Assembly (NCBI RefSeq): GCF_007004545.3
Contig: NZ_CP045503.2
Span: 62,001 to 126,000, forward strand
DNA: 64,000 nucleotides
Source of the DNA: Shewanella eurypsychrophilus
GTDB taxonomy: Bacteria > Pseudomonadota > Gammaproteobacteria > Enterobacterales > Shewanellaceae
Direction of reading: 5' to 3'
A program made the position numbers and the translations under genes. The first letter of the stretch is position 1. Every line of letters starts with the position of its first letter. Below the pieces are notes generated by a model, which saw only the letters and a program-made list of their open reading frames with translations, did not search any database and had not been told where the DNA came from. Shown here one piece after another: positions 55,703-64,000 of this stretch.

Positions 55703-56036
55703 CCTAATGGCATTTAGCCTGGTAATTTGGGCTTATTTCCCTAAATAGGTATAGGTACATGGCCTTTACTGAGAAACATACTAGCACTGACATAATTCAA
55801 CAGGCAAAATTGATTTGAACTTGAGAGAGAGTTTATCGTTATACCTGTTTTTGATATTCAAGATACTAGATGAAAACAGCAGAAATGCAGAACTGACCAG
55901 TCATTTTTCCTATTCATTTCTGAAGCTAAGTTGATAATAATGACGGATGGCAATTGTCATAGGAGGTTATCGCTATTTTAGGTGCTGTGGTAGCATGGCA
56001 CATTCAGCTGTTCAGTATATTTAAGTGTATGATCTT

Positions 56037-57302
56037 ATGACCCGTTTTGTTTATTCAGCTTTACTTTACCTGCTACTGCCACTTTTGGTTTTGTATCTAA
56101 GCTTCCGTGGGATTAAAAGCCCTGATTATCGAAGAAGATGGAGTGAGAGGTTTGGTTTAGCGTCACTGAGCAAGAGTGATCTGTTGATCCACAGTGTCTC
56201 CATGGGAGAAACAATAGCTGCAATTCCGCTAATTAAAACGATTCAGCATGCATTTCCTCAGTTAACAATAACGGTAACAACCACTAGCCCCACAGGGTCT
56301 GCTGAAGTCGTAAAGGCTTTTGGTGATAGCGTACAGCATTGTTATCTTCCCTTCGATATTGCTGTTTGTGTGCAGCGTTTCTTGAAGCAGGTATCACCTA
56401 AAAGCATCATCATCATGGAAACTGAACTTTGGCCTAACCTTATTCATTATGCATCGACTTCAGGCGCTAAGCTGATGTTGGCCAATGCGCGTTTATCTGA
56501 GAAGTCAGCTGAAAAATATCGAAATAAAGCAAAACTGACCCAGCCCATGTTACAAAGCCTCAATTTGATAGCGGCTCAATCGCAGCAGACAGCAGAGCGA
56601 TTTATTGAGCTAGGTGTCGACCCTGCGAAAGTCATAGTGACCGGCAGTTTAAAATTCGATCTGACGATATCGAAAGATAAAATAAAACAAGCAAAGACAT
56701 TACGCGCACAATGGCAAAGAGTGGACAGCCCTGTGTGGGTAGCGGGTAGTGTGCATCCTGGTGAGTTTGAAGCTATGTTGCAAGCTCATCGAAAGCTCTT
56801 ATTGGTGAGACCAGACGCCTTGCTCATTGTGGTACCTAGACACCCTGAGCAGTTTAATGCGGCTGCGAGTAAGGTAGCCGAGAGTGGATTCATCTTGTCT
56901 CGTCGTAGCTTAAATGAAGCCATTCAACCAGATACTCAAGTGCTACTCGGTGACACCATGGGCGAGCTACTGATCTTCTATGGCGCTGCAGATCAAGCCT
57001 TTGTCGGTGGTACTTTAATTGATAACGGTGGTCACAATCCGCTAGAACCCGCAGCCTTAGGCTTACCTGTATTTGTTGGCCCTCATCATTGGGATTTTTT
57101 GGAAATTACAGGTTTACTCAAAGATGCTGGTGCACTACAAGTGATAGATTCTGCTGATGAATTGGCCGAAGCGTTAATCGTTAAGTTTAACAATGAAGAT
57201 GCATATAAAGCTGCTAGTGCAGCAGGACTAGAAGTCGTTTCCACCAATAGAGGCGCGCTGCAACATCAATTTGAGCTAGCGAAGCGTTTGATAGAAGGCT
57301 AA
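56037..57302 (+). CDS. waaA: Kdo transferase WaaA
   Basis: The protein has 421 residues from the ATG at 56037, which aligns with the E. coli start (MTRFVYSALLYLLLPL); a GTG 12 bases upstream is less likely. An N-terminal membrane anchor is followed by DYRRRWSERFGL, HSVSMGETIAAIPLI and the GT30 C-terminal FVGGTLIDNGGHNPLEPAAL. It adds Kdo to lipid A precursor at the inner membrane. Confidence 0.95.
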   Translation: MTRFVYSALLYLLLPLLVLYLSFRGIKSPDYRRRWSERFGLASLSKSDLLIHSVSMGETIAAIPLIKTIQHAFPQLTITVTTTSPTGSAEVVKAFGDSVQHCYLPFDIAVCVQRFLKQVSPKSIIIMETELWPNLIHYASTSGAKLMLANARLSEKSAEKYRNKAKLTQPMLQSLNLIAAQSQQTAERFIELGVDPAKVIVTGSLKFDLTISKDKIKQAKTLRAQWQRVDSPVWVAGSVHPGEFEAMLQAHRKLLLVRPDALLIVVPRHPEQFNAAASKVAESGFILSRRSLNEAIQPDTQVLLGDTMGELLIFYGAADQAFVGGTLIDNGGHNPLEPAALGLPVFVGPHHWDFLEITGLLKDAGALQVIDSADELAEALIVKFNNEDAYKAASAAGLEVVSTNRGALQHQFELAKRLIEG

Positions 57303-57339
57303 TGACATTTATCTTTTGGCTCATTGGGTATCAAATTTG

Positions 57340-57600
57340 GCCTAACGGCGGGAGCCTCTAATCAAGCTCCGCTTGATAAACGTCGCGGGTCTCCAACCCG
57401 CACCCGGGCAAGGAGGACTGCTCGTCCTTATCCTCCTTGCATCCTCCATGACGCCCCGGCGAAGTTATGCTCCTCAGGACTTATGGATAAATCGATAACA
57501 CTTCCGATGGGGCATCCTGCCCCCCGAAAGCTAGTCCGACATCCATGTCGCTCTCACCCGATTTATTCCAACGCTCTTCGGTAACTTCCAACGGGGATTA
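57340..57600. repeat. GC-rich array of small hairpins with GGA loops (minus strand)
   Basis: At least five perfect stems occur in about 190 bases: ATCAAGC-TCC-GCTTGAT (57361-57377), GCGGGT-CTCCA-ACCCGC (57385-57401), GCAAGGAGGA with TCCTCCTTGC (57408-57440), GGGGCA-TCC-TGCCCC (57509-57523) and CGACAT-CC-ATGTCG (57537-57550). Read on the minus strand most loops show GGA. It is richer in GC than its surroundings and looks like a dispersed repeat or structured RNA. Proteins read from it are not convincing. Confidence 0.6.
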
Positions 57601-57964
57601 TTATCGCAACAAGTTATTCAAGTAATCGAAGCCTTTATGAATGCGTCGGCGGGAGTAGTAAAAGAGAGGGTACCTGTTGGGCTCGTGTCAAAATGAAGTC
57701 GGAGCTGAATGTGTTCGATGGAAACATTTGCTTGTAAAAAATTATATCGATTTGTAATTCAGTGGCTAGAGTAAGGTAGTGCGAGGTGGCTCCCTTACAC
57801 TACTGTTTTTGCTTTAACACCTTGATAAGTGCATGCATGCATTTATTATTTCTCTGAGCTTCTAGCAAACAACTTCTCCTTCTTGCTGTTCCTGAACTTT
57901 CTTTAAAATTGGAATTGGCGCTTCAACTTTACTGATGTAGTCGCCTATTAAGGCTATAATCCAA
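57601..57964. other. Gene-free stretch between the two hairpin blocks
   Basis: No credible ORF or RNA seen. It includes a short GCATGCATGC palindrome-like run near 57832. Confidence 0.5.
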
Positions 57965-58054
57965 GTGTAGGTACGGCTGTGAGCTTCGGTTTCAGGGATG
58001 AAACCGCAGAGCGCCCAGGGAAGGGTTTACAGCGTCTCACAGAAGCACCTGCAC
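57965..58054 (+). repeat. Branched structured element with GGA hairpins (plus strand)
   Basis: Nested stems: GTGTAGGT (57965-57972) with ACCTGCAC (58047-58054, one G-T pair); CTGTGAG (57977-57983) with CTCACAG (58036-58042). Inside them are the hairpin CGGTTTC-AGGGAT-GAAACCG (57987-58006) and a CCC-AGGGAA-GGG stem. It could be a repeat element or a structured RNA. A 66-codon frame across it is probably spurious. Confidence 0.6.
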
Positions 58055-58175
58055 ATAAGCCTGCAGCAAGCAATAAACACCAATATAGCTATGGTTTATC
58101 AAAAACAATCAAATACCAAACCTGTCAGGTGAGCCCAACTCAGAAAGATACTTCAAACTTGTTATCAGACAAGTT

Positions 58176-58958
58176 CTAAGGTTTCGAGTAACCTTTCATC
58201 AAGCTTTGCCAGTTAGACTCACTGAATGCCAAGGAAGGAAGCTTTGCCTTCTCTTTATTGAATGAGCGTAGCAAGCGCTCTAAATTAGCACCCTGCCATT
58301 TCGCATTCGGTTGACGAAACTCACCTCTGTCGAAATCAATTAGATGGAATTTATCCTCTGTGATGAGGATATTTTTAGCATTAAGATCTGCGTGGTAAAC
58401 CCCGCGCTGGTGGAATGCTGCAATGCAATGACCCAGTTGTTGCCATTGGACTGTCGACATAGGCTCTTTGCTTAGTTTAGCGACGAGATCTTGCGCGCCT
58501 TCAACCCGCTCGATGATGATGTCTGCACGATATTGCAGTCCACGGCGTTCAACATTGGCTGCGATTGGTTTAGGAACGGCGAAGCCTTCATTATAAAGCT
58601 GTGTCAGTAGCGCTAACTCAGCCACTGCGCGTGTGTTATGAAGACCAGTGTATAGGTATTTGTCTTTGCTGATCTTTTCTACTAGGCCGCCGCGATAGTA
58701 ATGACGTAGCACCCACTCACTCTCTTTATTGGTTTGAGCTTCATTCTGCGATGAATCGAGGCAAGGTTTAACAAACCAGGTGGTATAGCGGCCCTCAGAA
58801 GAGCCCGTTACTGCCGATAGCTTGTTCCAATGTTCGACATCAAACCACTCTGGAGTGATATCTGCAGCTGAGGCTAGGCAGTATGCGATAGCACCTTGGC
58901 TGGTCTGTTTTATCTGCATGGTCATCATGGGTTGATCTGAATGAGCGTTAGCTGGCAT
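58176..58958 (-). CDS. kdkA: Kdo kinase KdkA
   Basis: The protein has 260 residues from 58958; internal ATGs at 58928, 58925 and 58919 could be the true start, and none has a clear ribosome site. Kinase-like motifs are GVYHADLNAKNILI (catalytic loop) and HLIDFDRGEFR (metal binding). KdkA phosphorylates Kdo of the LPS inner core, fitting the nearby waaA. Confidence 0.92.
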   Translation of the reverse strand: MPANAHSDQPMMTMQIKQTSQGAIAYCLASAADITPEWFDVEHWNKLSAVTGSSEGRYTTWFVKPCLDSSQNEAQTNKESEWVLRHYYRGGLVEKISKDKYLYTGLHNTRAVAELALLTQLYNEGFAVPKPIAANVERRGLQYRADIIIERVEGAQDLVAKLSKEPMSTVQWQQLGHCIAAFHQRGVYHADLNAKNILITEDKFHLIDFDRGEFRQPNAKWQGANLERLLRSFNKEKAKLPSLAFSESNWQSLMKGYSKP

Positions 58959-59045
58959 AAAGTCTGACTTAAGTTATGAAAAGTGGGGCCAAGAAAAGAT
59001 TTCTGGCTGTGTATATTCTACATCAAGTTTGAAGATTCGAAAAAA

Positions 59046-59933
59046 CTAAAGCGTTTTTATGAGGCTACGAAGATTTTGTTGCCAAGGTCTAGGCGTCATA
59101 ATTTGTGCAGAAACACTAATATCGAGTAAGCTGAATTTAGGTCGTTTCGCTGGAGTTGGGAACTGTTCTGAACTCACCGGAGCGATAGGAATACGCCGGG
59201 TTAGTTTGCCTAAATCAATCGCCAGGTTTTGTATCTCCAAAGCAAACTGATACCAAGTTGCTCGACCCGTATCGCTCCAATGATAGACCTGTTGCCATTT
59301 TTTTTGTTGGCTCAACAGCCAAATAAACTGTCCCAGTGCAATTGCCGATGTCGGGCAAGCGGTTTGATCATTGATTACGCTAAGTGTATCTCTACTCTGC
59401 ATCAATTTGAGCATGGTTTTGACGAAGTTATTGCCGAAGCGAGAGTAAAGCCATGAAGTTCGAACTATGCAGCAATCTGGGTTAGCAGCTAGCACAGCTT
59501 GCTCACCCGCTAGCTTAGATTTGCCATAAATATTTACCGCACCAGCAGCATCGGTCACTAAGTAGGGGCTATGCTTTTCACCGCTAAAAATATAGTCAGT
59601 TGAAAGATGAATAAACCGTGTGTGAGTGATTTTGCTTGCTGCTGCAATATTGGCAGCAGCTTGTTCATTTAAAAAAAATGCTTCCTCGGGATGTGATTCA
59701 GCATTATCGACATGGGTATAAGCGGCGGTATTAATCACTATATCGGCACTATGTTTTTTAACAGCTTCGATAATAGAGTCAATGTTATGGATATCGATCT
59801 CTTGGCGTCCAACTGCCTTAACCTGTATATGTTCAGGCTTAGTTGCCAGTAGAGCTTGAGCGACTTGCCCATGCTTACCTATTACGAGCGCATTTAAGCC
59901 TGCGCCACCAGTGACTAGAATTTTTTTATTCAT
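59046..59933 (-). CDS. rmlD: dTDP-4-dehydrorhamnose reductase RmlD with hybrid N-terminus
   Basis: The protein has 295 residues. The RmlD body has IGKHGQVAQALL, INTAAYTHVDNAESHPEEAF, STDYIFSGEK and YGKSKLAGEQAV (YxxxK catalytic pair). Before it are about 13 extra residues, MNKKILVTGGAGL, that look like the start of an RmlB-type epimerase/dehydratase. The start overlaps the rmlC stop by eight bases and has GGAAG upstream. It completes dTDP-L-rhamnose synthesis; rmlA and rmlB are not in the window. Confidence 0.92.
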   Translation of the reverse strand: MNKKILVTGGAGLNALVIGKHGQVAQALLATKPEHIQVKAVGRQEIDIHNIDSIIEAVKKHSADIVINTAAYTHVDNAESHPEEAFFLNEQAAANIAAASKITHTRFIHLSTDYIFSGEKHSPYLVTDAAGAVNIYGKSKLAGEQAVLAANPDCCIVRTSWLYSRFGNNFVKTMLKLMQSRDTLSVINDQTACPTSAIALGQFIWLLSQQKKWQQVYHWSDTGRATWYQFALEIQNLAIDLGKLTRRIPIAPVSSEQFPTPAKRPKFSLLDISVSAQIMTPRPWQQNLRSLIKTL

Positions 59934-60483
59934 AATATCTTCCGGCTACGCCGGTTTGAAACTTGGATGCAGCTAGATCTTTAGGTGATAACTTAGGTGG
60001 CATATTGGCTATTAATGGCCAGTCGATATTGAGAGTATGGTCATTCCAAACTAATGAATTCTCGAATTCAGGCGCATAGTAGTCGGTGCATTTATAGTGA
60101 CAATCAGCACTTTTTGAAATGACATAAAACCCATGAGCAAATCCCTCTGGAACCCATAACTGGCGGTGATTAAATTCAGAAAGATAAGTACCAACCCATT
60201 GACCAAAAGTGGGACTGGAATGACGCAGGTCGACGACAACATCATATATTTCACCAGAAGTTACACGGATCAGCTTCCCCTGAGGTTGAGCACTCTGATA
60301 GTGCAATCCTCTAAGCGTTCCTTGAACAGAGTGGCTATGATTTTCCTGTAAAAAACTTATTTTAGCGATATGTTGCTTAAACCAGTCATCGCGGAATGTT
60401 TCTAAGAAGTAACCTCTATCATCTTTGTAAACTTGAGGTTCGAGAAGTTTTACATCCGTGATCTGAGTATTGATGATCTTCAT
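59926..60483 (-). CDS. rmlC: dTDP-4-dehydrorhamnose 3,5-epimerase
   Basis: The protein has 185 residues, the usual RmlC length. The catalytic His is in GTLRGLHYQ; VVDLRHSSPTFG and WVPEGFAHGFYV complete the cupin motifs. It is the first gene of an rmlC-rmlD pair, divergent from the GT9 gene. Confidence 0.96.
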   Translation of the reverse strand: MKIINTQITDVKLLEPQVYKDDRGYFLETFRDDWFKQHIAKISFLQENHSHSVQGTLRGLHYQSAQPQGKLIRVTSGEIYDVVVDLRHSSPTFGQWVGTYLSEFNHRQLWVPEGFAHGFYVISKSADCHYKCTDYYAPEFENSLVWNDHTLNIDWPLIANMPPKLSPKDLAASKFQTGVAGRYYE

Positions 60484-60601
60484 AAGAGGTTATTGATTAG
60501 TTGAAAGCAGACAAATGCTGCAGTATTTATTGGTATAAGAATGGAACCTAAGATCATTCTACATTAAAATCGGCTTGGTTCCCCAATAAGATCCGGACTG
60601 T

Positions 60602-61639
60602 ATGAGCTTAAACCTAACTAATATTCACTCTCTATGTTTACTTCGACTCTCTGCAATTGGAGATGTATGTCATGCGGTCGCTATGGTGCAGGCGATTCAA
60701 CGCCAGTATCCAAAGCTTAAGATCACTTGGGTGATTGGCAAGGTAGAGTATCAACTGCTTAAGCATCTGGATGGTATTGAGTTTGTTATCTTTGATAAGT
60801 CTCAAGGTTGGAAAAGCTATTTTCAACTGCGCTCCGACTTGGCAGGCCAAAAATTTGATGTGTTATTGCATATGCAGCTAGCGCTCAGAGCAACAATAGC
60901 GTCATTAGCTATCTCAGCCAAGGCGCGTATTGGCTTCGACCGAGCACGCGCGAAAGAGGGGCAGTGGTTAGTGACTAATCATAGCGTTGAGCCATTAGCG
61001 ACACCTCATGTACTCGAAGGATTTATGGGTTTTGCCAAGGCTATTGGAGTGACAGATTTATCACTAAAGTGGAATATTCCAGTACCTTCTACCGATACCG
61101 AATTTGCTCAGCAGCTTATACCGGATGATGACACCACATTGGTTATCTGCGCCGCAGCGAGTAAGGCAGAGCGAAATTGGCTACCAGAACGCTATGCCGC
61201 AGTGGCTGAGCATGCGATAGCAAAAGGTTTTAGAGTCCTCCTTTGTGGTGGGCCCGCGCCCCTAGAAGTGGCGCTAGCTGACGCTATTGAACAAGCTTGT
61301 TCACAGCCGCTTGAAAACCAAGTCGGCAAGACCTCACTGACTCAGCTATTAGCTGTGTTAAAGCAGGCATCTATTGTGCTTGCTCCCGATACTGGTCCAG
61401 CGCATATGGCTGTGACTCAAGGGACACCTGTTATTGGGCTTTATGCTCATTCTAATCCAGGGCGAACCGGCCCTTATACTTGCTTAGATTCGGTCGTGAG
61501 TGTTTATGATGAGATCATTCAATCTCAGCATGCAGGGGATATTCCCTGGGGTAAGCGAGCTAAGGGTGCAGACCTAATGGCGTTGATACCAGTTAATGCG
61601 GTTGTTTCGGTGTTTGACTCCATCTCGCAACGGCAGTAG
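60602..61639 (+). CDS. Glycosyltransferase family 9 (heptosyltransferase-like)
   Basis: The protein has 345 residues. LLRLSAIGDVCHAVAMVQAI is the GT9 N-terminus, and CAAASKAERNWLPERYA and LAPDTGPAHMAVTQGTPVIG the C-terminal donor site. It may add heptose or another sugar to the LPS inner core; the exact acceptor cannot be read from sequence. Confidence 0.9.
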   Translation: MSLNLTNIHSLCLLRLSAIGDVCHAVAMVQAIQRQYPKLKITWVIGKVEYQLLKHLDGIEFVIFDKSQGWKSYFQLRSDLAGQKFDVLLHMQLALRATIASLAISAKARIGFDRARAKEGQWLVTNHSVEPLATPHVLEGFMGFAKAIGVTDLSLKWNIPVPSTDTEFAQQLIPDDDTTLVICAAASKAERNWLPERYAAVAEHAIAKGFRVLLCGGPAPLEVALADAIEQACSQPLENQVGKTSLTQLLAVLKQASIVLAPDTGPAHMAVTQGTPVIGLYAHSNPGRTGPYTCLDSVVSVYDEIIQSQHAGDIPWGKRAKGADLMALIPVNAVVSVFDSISQRQ

Positions 61640-61754
61640 ATCTGATGGTACAATGTCTGGTTAGTTTTATTACTCGTATGAAGTTAGCAGTCTTCTTAAT
61701 CGTCTTCAGGGATAGTGAGACGTTAGGTGTATTTAATTGTAGGGATAGTCATTG

Positions 61755-62822
61755 ATGTTATCAGCGCCCAAATTTTTGTTTATTCCAGTCTCTACTCCTC
61801 AGGGGATTGGCGAGTATATGCGCTCTAAAATCATTGCCGATGAGGTGGTGAGTCGTTGGCCGAATGCCCAAATTGATTTTGTACTTAATAGACATGTTTC
61901 ATATATTGATGACTGCCCTTATTCAACTCATCTTGTCGACGATACACCGACCAAAAAGATCCGTGAAGTTAACCAGCTAATTACAGATCTTAAGCCTGAT
62001 GTGGTGATTTTTGATGCTGCTGGTCGAAAAGCTCAGCTTAAGCATGCTCATCGCATGGGGGCCAAGGTTATCTTTATAAGCCAACATAGAAGAAAGCGCT
62101 CTCGGGGCATGAAAATTGAGCGAGCATTAGTGACTGACAGCCATTGGGTCGTGCAACCCGAATTTGTGATTGGTGACATTACTCGTCTCGATAAGTTTAA
62201 GCTCAATTTGATTAAACGTCCTCCCCCTATATTTACTGGCAGCATCTTTACTTCCCCAACGCCTGATAGAAAACAATCACTTTTTGATAAGTATGATATA
62301 AGCCAAGGGGAATACCTGCTGTATAGCGCGGGTTCAGGCGGCCATTACTTGAATCAAGAGTTGGCTGCAGATCGGTTTGCTCAAGTTGCTAAAAAAATCT
62401 TCCTGGAGACAGGGATCCCTAGCTTAATGGTTTTTGGTCCTAACTATCCTACGCGTTTACCTGATATGGAAGGTGTACAAGCCATTGCTCATTTGGATAG
62501 CAGTGAGTTTATCAATCTGCTTGACGGTGCTAAGGCGGCTATTTTGAGTGGCGGAGATACCCTGTTGCAGGCTATTGCATTGAAGACTCCTACACTTGCG
62601 GTTGCGATATCTAAAGACCAACCTAGCCGTATTAATCGCTGTGCAACTGCAAATTTGATTTTGTCATGTGGCAGCAACAAGCAAGAGATGCTGACAAAAG
62701 TGCGCGAACTGGTTGAAATCGATGCTGCTGAAAGTTTACATAAAACCATGGCGGCGTTAAACGAGGTTCATGGTTTAGAGATTGGCATGGCGGAAATTGA
62801 GCGTTTGATAGGTAAGAATTAA
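61755..62822 (+). CDS. Putative glycosyltransferase (GT-B-like), unassigned
   Basis: The protein has 355 residues from the ATG at 61755 with AGGGA upstream (a TTG three bases earlier is possible). The N-terminal half has KPDVVIFDAAGRKAQLKHAH, the C-terminal half YLLYSAGSGGHYLNQEL and AKAAILSGGDTLLQAIALKT, resembling the nucleotide-sugar half of GT-B/GT28 enzymes. I do not recognise a named family. It lies among LPS core genes. Confidence 0.75.
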   Translation: MLSAPKFLFIPVSTPQGIGEYMRSKIIADEVVSRWPNAQIDFVLNRHVSYIDDCPYSTHLVDDTPTKKIREVNQLITDLKPDVVIFDAAGRKAQLKHAHRMGAKVIFISQHRRKRSRGMKIERALVTDSHWVVQPEFVIGDITRLDKFKLNLIKRPPPIFTGSIFTSPTPDRKQSLFDKYDISQGEYLLYSAGSGGHYLNQELAADRFAQVAKKIFLETGIPSLMVFGPNYPTRLPDMEGVQAIAHLDSSEFINLLDGAKAAILSGGDTLLQAIALKTPTLAVAISKDQPSRINRCATANLILSCGSNKQEMLTKVRELVEIDAAESLHKTMAALNEVHGLEIGMAEIERLIGKN

Positions 62823-62873
62823 ACACCCAAACACCGGATATGTTTAAATAGCCGGTATTTGGGAGAGGCAATG

Positions 62874-63722
62874 TTAGTGCTTATGAGAAGGGTGGAGCAA
62901 GCCAAAGACAAAGCTTAAAAAGCTAATCGGTAGTTTAGTTTTACGGTATTGTTTTAGCATATACCAATGCCAAGATTGCTGCTTATATTCTAGTATCTCG
63001 GATTCCGACAGTGAGCCTGCAAACAATTCACAATAATCAATAATATACTTCAGTTCACGCATTGGTACTTTTTGGCGATAGCCTCGACCAGAGTAATGGA
63101 TGAAGTCGGCGTCTTGATAATTATCGTGACCAAGCAGCTGCATACGATTAAAGTTAGACTCTACAGCAACACTCTTAATACCGTCTCTTCTGATTAGGTA
63201 ATTGATGTAAGTTTGATCATAAAACTTAACTTCATTACAGATGGCTTGCATCTCTTCGATGTTGGCATTATCAAACAGACCCGTTTCTTTAGACAGCAGA
63301 AACATGCCCGAGTTGTAGTAGACGACTTGGTCATTCTCTTTGGGCCAGTCTACTGCGCCAAGTACAGTGTTTATCTGTTCAGCTTGTTGGCTTCGATCTC
63401 TATGCAAGCCTTCATTAAACATGTATACCGTATCAAGCTCTGGATACAGCTCGAAAACATCTCTGGCGTCAGGAGTGACGATAATATCAGCATCCAAGTA
63501 TAATACTCGATCGTATTCTTTTAGCAGTTCAGTGATATAGAGCTTTTCAGACCAAGCAGGACTGGCATCAAATTTAGGATTGTTGATATCAATTTTATAG
63601 TGGAGTTGATCTGAGACGATCACATCGGCACCCACTTTTTTACCGTATGCTTTAAAGCTATCTACTGCAGCTCTATACATCGGGTTATCGCCTATGGCGA
63701 GAGTGAAAATAGCTTTTTTCAT
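62874..63722 (-). CDS. Glycosyltransferase family 8-like protein
   Basis: The protein has 282 residues. The DxD motif is in RVLYLDADIIVTPDARDVF; VVYYNSGMFLLSKETGLFD and QTYINYLIRRDG match GT8-like nucleotide-sugar transferases. No membrane segment seen. Probably an LPS or capsule sugar transferase. Confidence 0.82.
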   Translation of the reverse strand: MKKAIFTLAIGDNPMYRAAVDSFKAYGKKVGADVIVSDQLHYKIDINNPKFDASPAWSEKLYITELLKEYDRVLYLDADIIVTPDARDVFELYPELDTVYMFNEGLHRDRSQQAEQINTVLGAVDWPKENDQVVYYNSGMFLLSKETGLFDNANIEEMQAICNEVKFYDQTYINYLIRRDGIKSVAVESNFNRMQLLGHDNYQDADFIHYSGRGYRQKVPMRELKYIIDYCELFAGSLSESEILEYKQQSWHWYMLKQYRKTKLPISFLSFVFGLLHPSHKH

Positions 63723-63735
63723 TGGAATACCTTAA

Positions 63736-64000
63736 TTAGCAATCTTGAGTCATCTGTTGATATTTTTTAAATACCGTATCAACAGAGATATCAGAAATGT
63801 GTCCCTTTCCTTCAGTAGCATATAGCACATGTGACTGCTTGCTTGCTGGAGGAGCCCAGTAGGGCTTCTTTTGTCGCATCATAGAAAGTAAAGGTCGTTT
63901 GGCTGCAAATGCAAAGTGCAAAATTGCGGTATCTACTGTGATCACAAAATCAGCTTTTGCAATCAGTGATGGCAATTCGAAAAAGTGCTCCTGTACAGTA
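63736..64000 (-). CDS. Glycosyltransferase family 9, C-terminal fragment (cut by window edge)
   Basis: The frame is open to the right edge, so the start is outside. The visible 87 residues include ADFVITVDTAILHFAFAAKRP, the GT9 donor-site pattern. It is 13 bases upstream of the GT8 gene on the same strand. Confidence 0.75.
   Translation of the reverse strand, partial: TVQEHFFELPSLIAKADFVITVDTAILHFAFAAKRPLLSMMRQKKPYWAPPASKQSHVLYATEGKGHISDISVDTVFKKYQQMTQDC

Noticed and set aside
57324-57584. 86-codon frame in the hairpin array
   Set aside because: Composition follows the GC-rich palindromes; the sequence is better explained as a repeat or structured RNA.
57979-58179. 66-codon frame before kdkA
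   Set aside because: Covers the nested-stem element and has no good ribosome site or family resemblance.
1-64000. tRNA, rRNA, CRISPR and insertion sequences
   Set aside because: No cloverleaf-like gene, rRNA segment, regularly spaced repeat array or transposase was seen.

Overview
The window (about 44% GC by eye) looks like a chromosomal segment of a marine gammaproteobacterium, most likely Shewanella or a close relative. The basis is the conserved block hemN / yihI / Csr RNA / engB / spf / polA, the neighbouring cytochrome c4, elbB, glpG-glpE and kbl-tdh genes, and a lipopolysaccharide core region (waaA, kdkA, rmlDC, glycosyltransferases). The species call is inference from gene content only.

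Positions 1-2352: a truncated membrane-bound PAS-GGDEF-EAL protein and a small convergent membrane protein. Positions 2416-37674: a complete second (lateral) flagellar system of the Vibrio parahaemolyticus laf type. Leftward units are lafA, lafBCDEFSTU plus a PilZ gene, flgBCDEFGHIJKL plus a lafW-position gene, and motY-lafK-fliEFGHIJ. Rightward units are flgAMN and fliMNPQR-flhBA. It has its own flagellin, cap, rod, hook, rings, export gate, ATPase, sigma-28 (LafS), anti-sigma (FlgM), sigma-54 activator (LafK) and proton-type stator (LafT/LafU) with MotY. There are no chemotaxis genes, FliM lacks the CheY-binding N-terminus, and no fliO is present. Two very small genes lie inside the operons: a 34-codon ORF joined to fliG and fliH by TAATG overlaps, and a 47-codon single-helix ORF between fliP and fliQ.

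Positions 37749-50040: a lysophospholipase-like hydrolase, a DUF885 lipoprotein, hemN, DUF2489, yihI, a methyltransferase, a CsrB/CsrC-family RNA (about 44324-44630, minus), cytochrome c4, engB, Spot 42 RNA (46765-46876, minus) and polA. The order and relative strands match the Escherichia coli polA-spf-yihA-csrC-yihI-hemN region, which makes the two RNA calls strong.

Positions 50453-55702: elbB, glpG, glpE, tdh, kbl and a TetR-family regulator. Positions 56037-64000: LPS core and envelope genes (waaA, kdkA, rmlC, rmlD with an odd N-terminus, two GT9 proteins, a glycosyltransferase-like protein, a GT8-like protein). The 870-base gap between waaA and kdkA has no convincing gene but holds two blocks of small hairpins with GGA in their loops, probably dispersed repeats. 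No tRNA, rRNA, CRISPR array or insertion sequence was seen.
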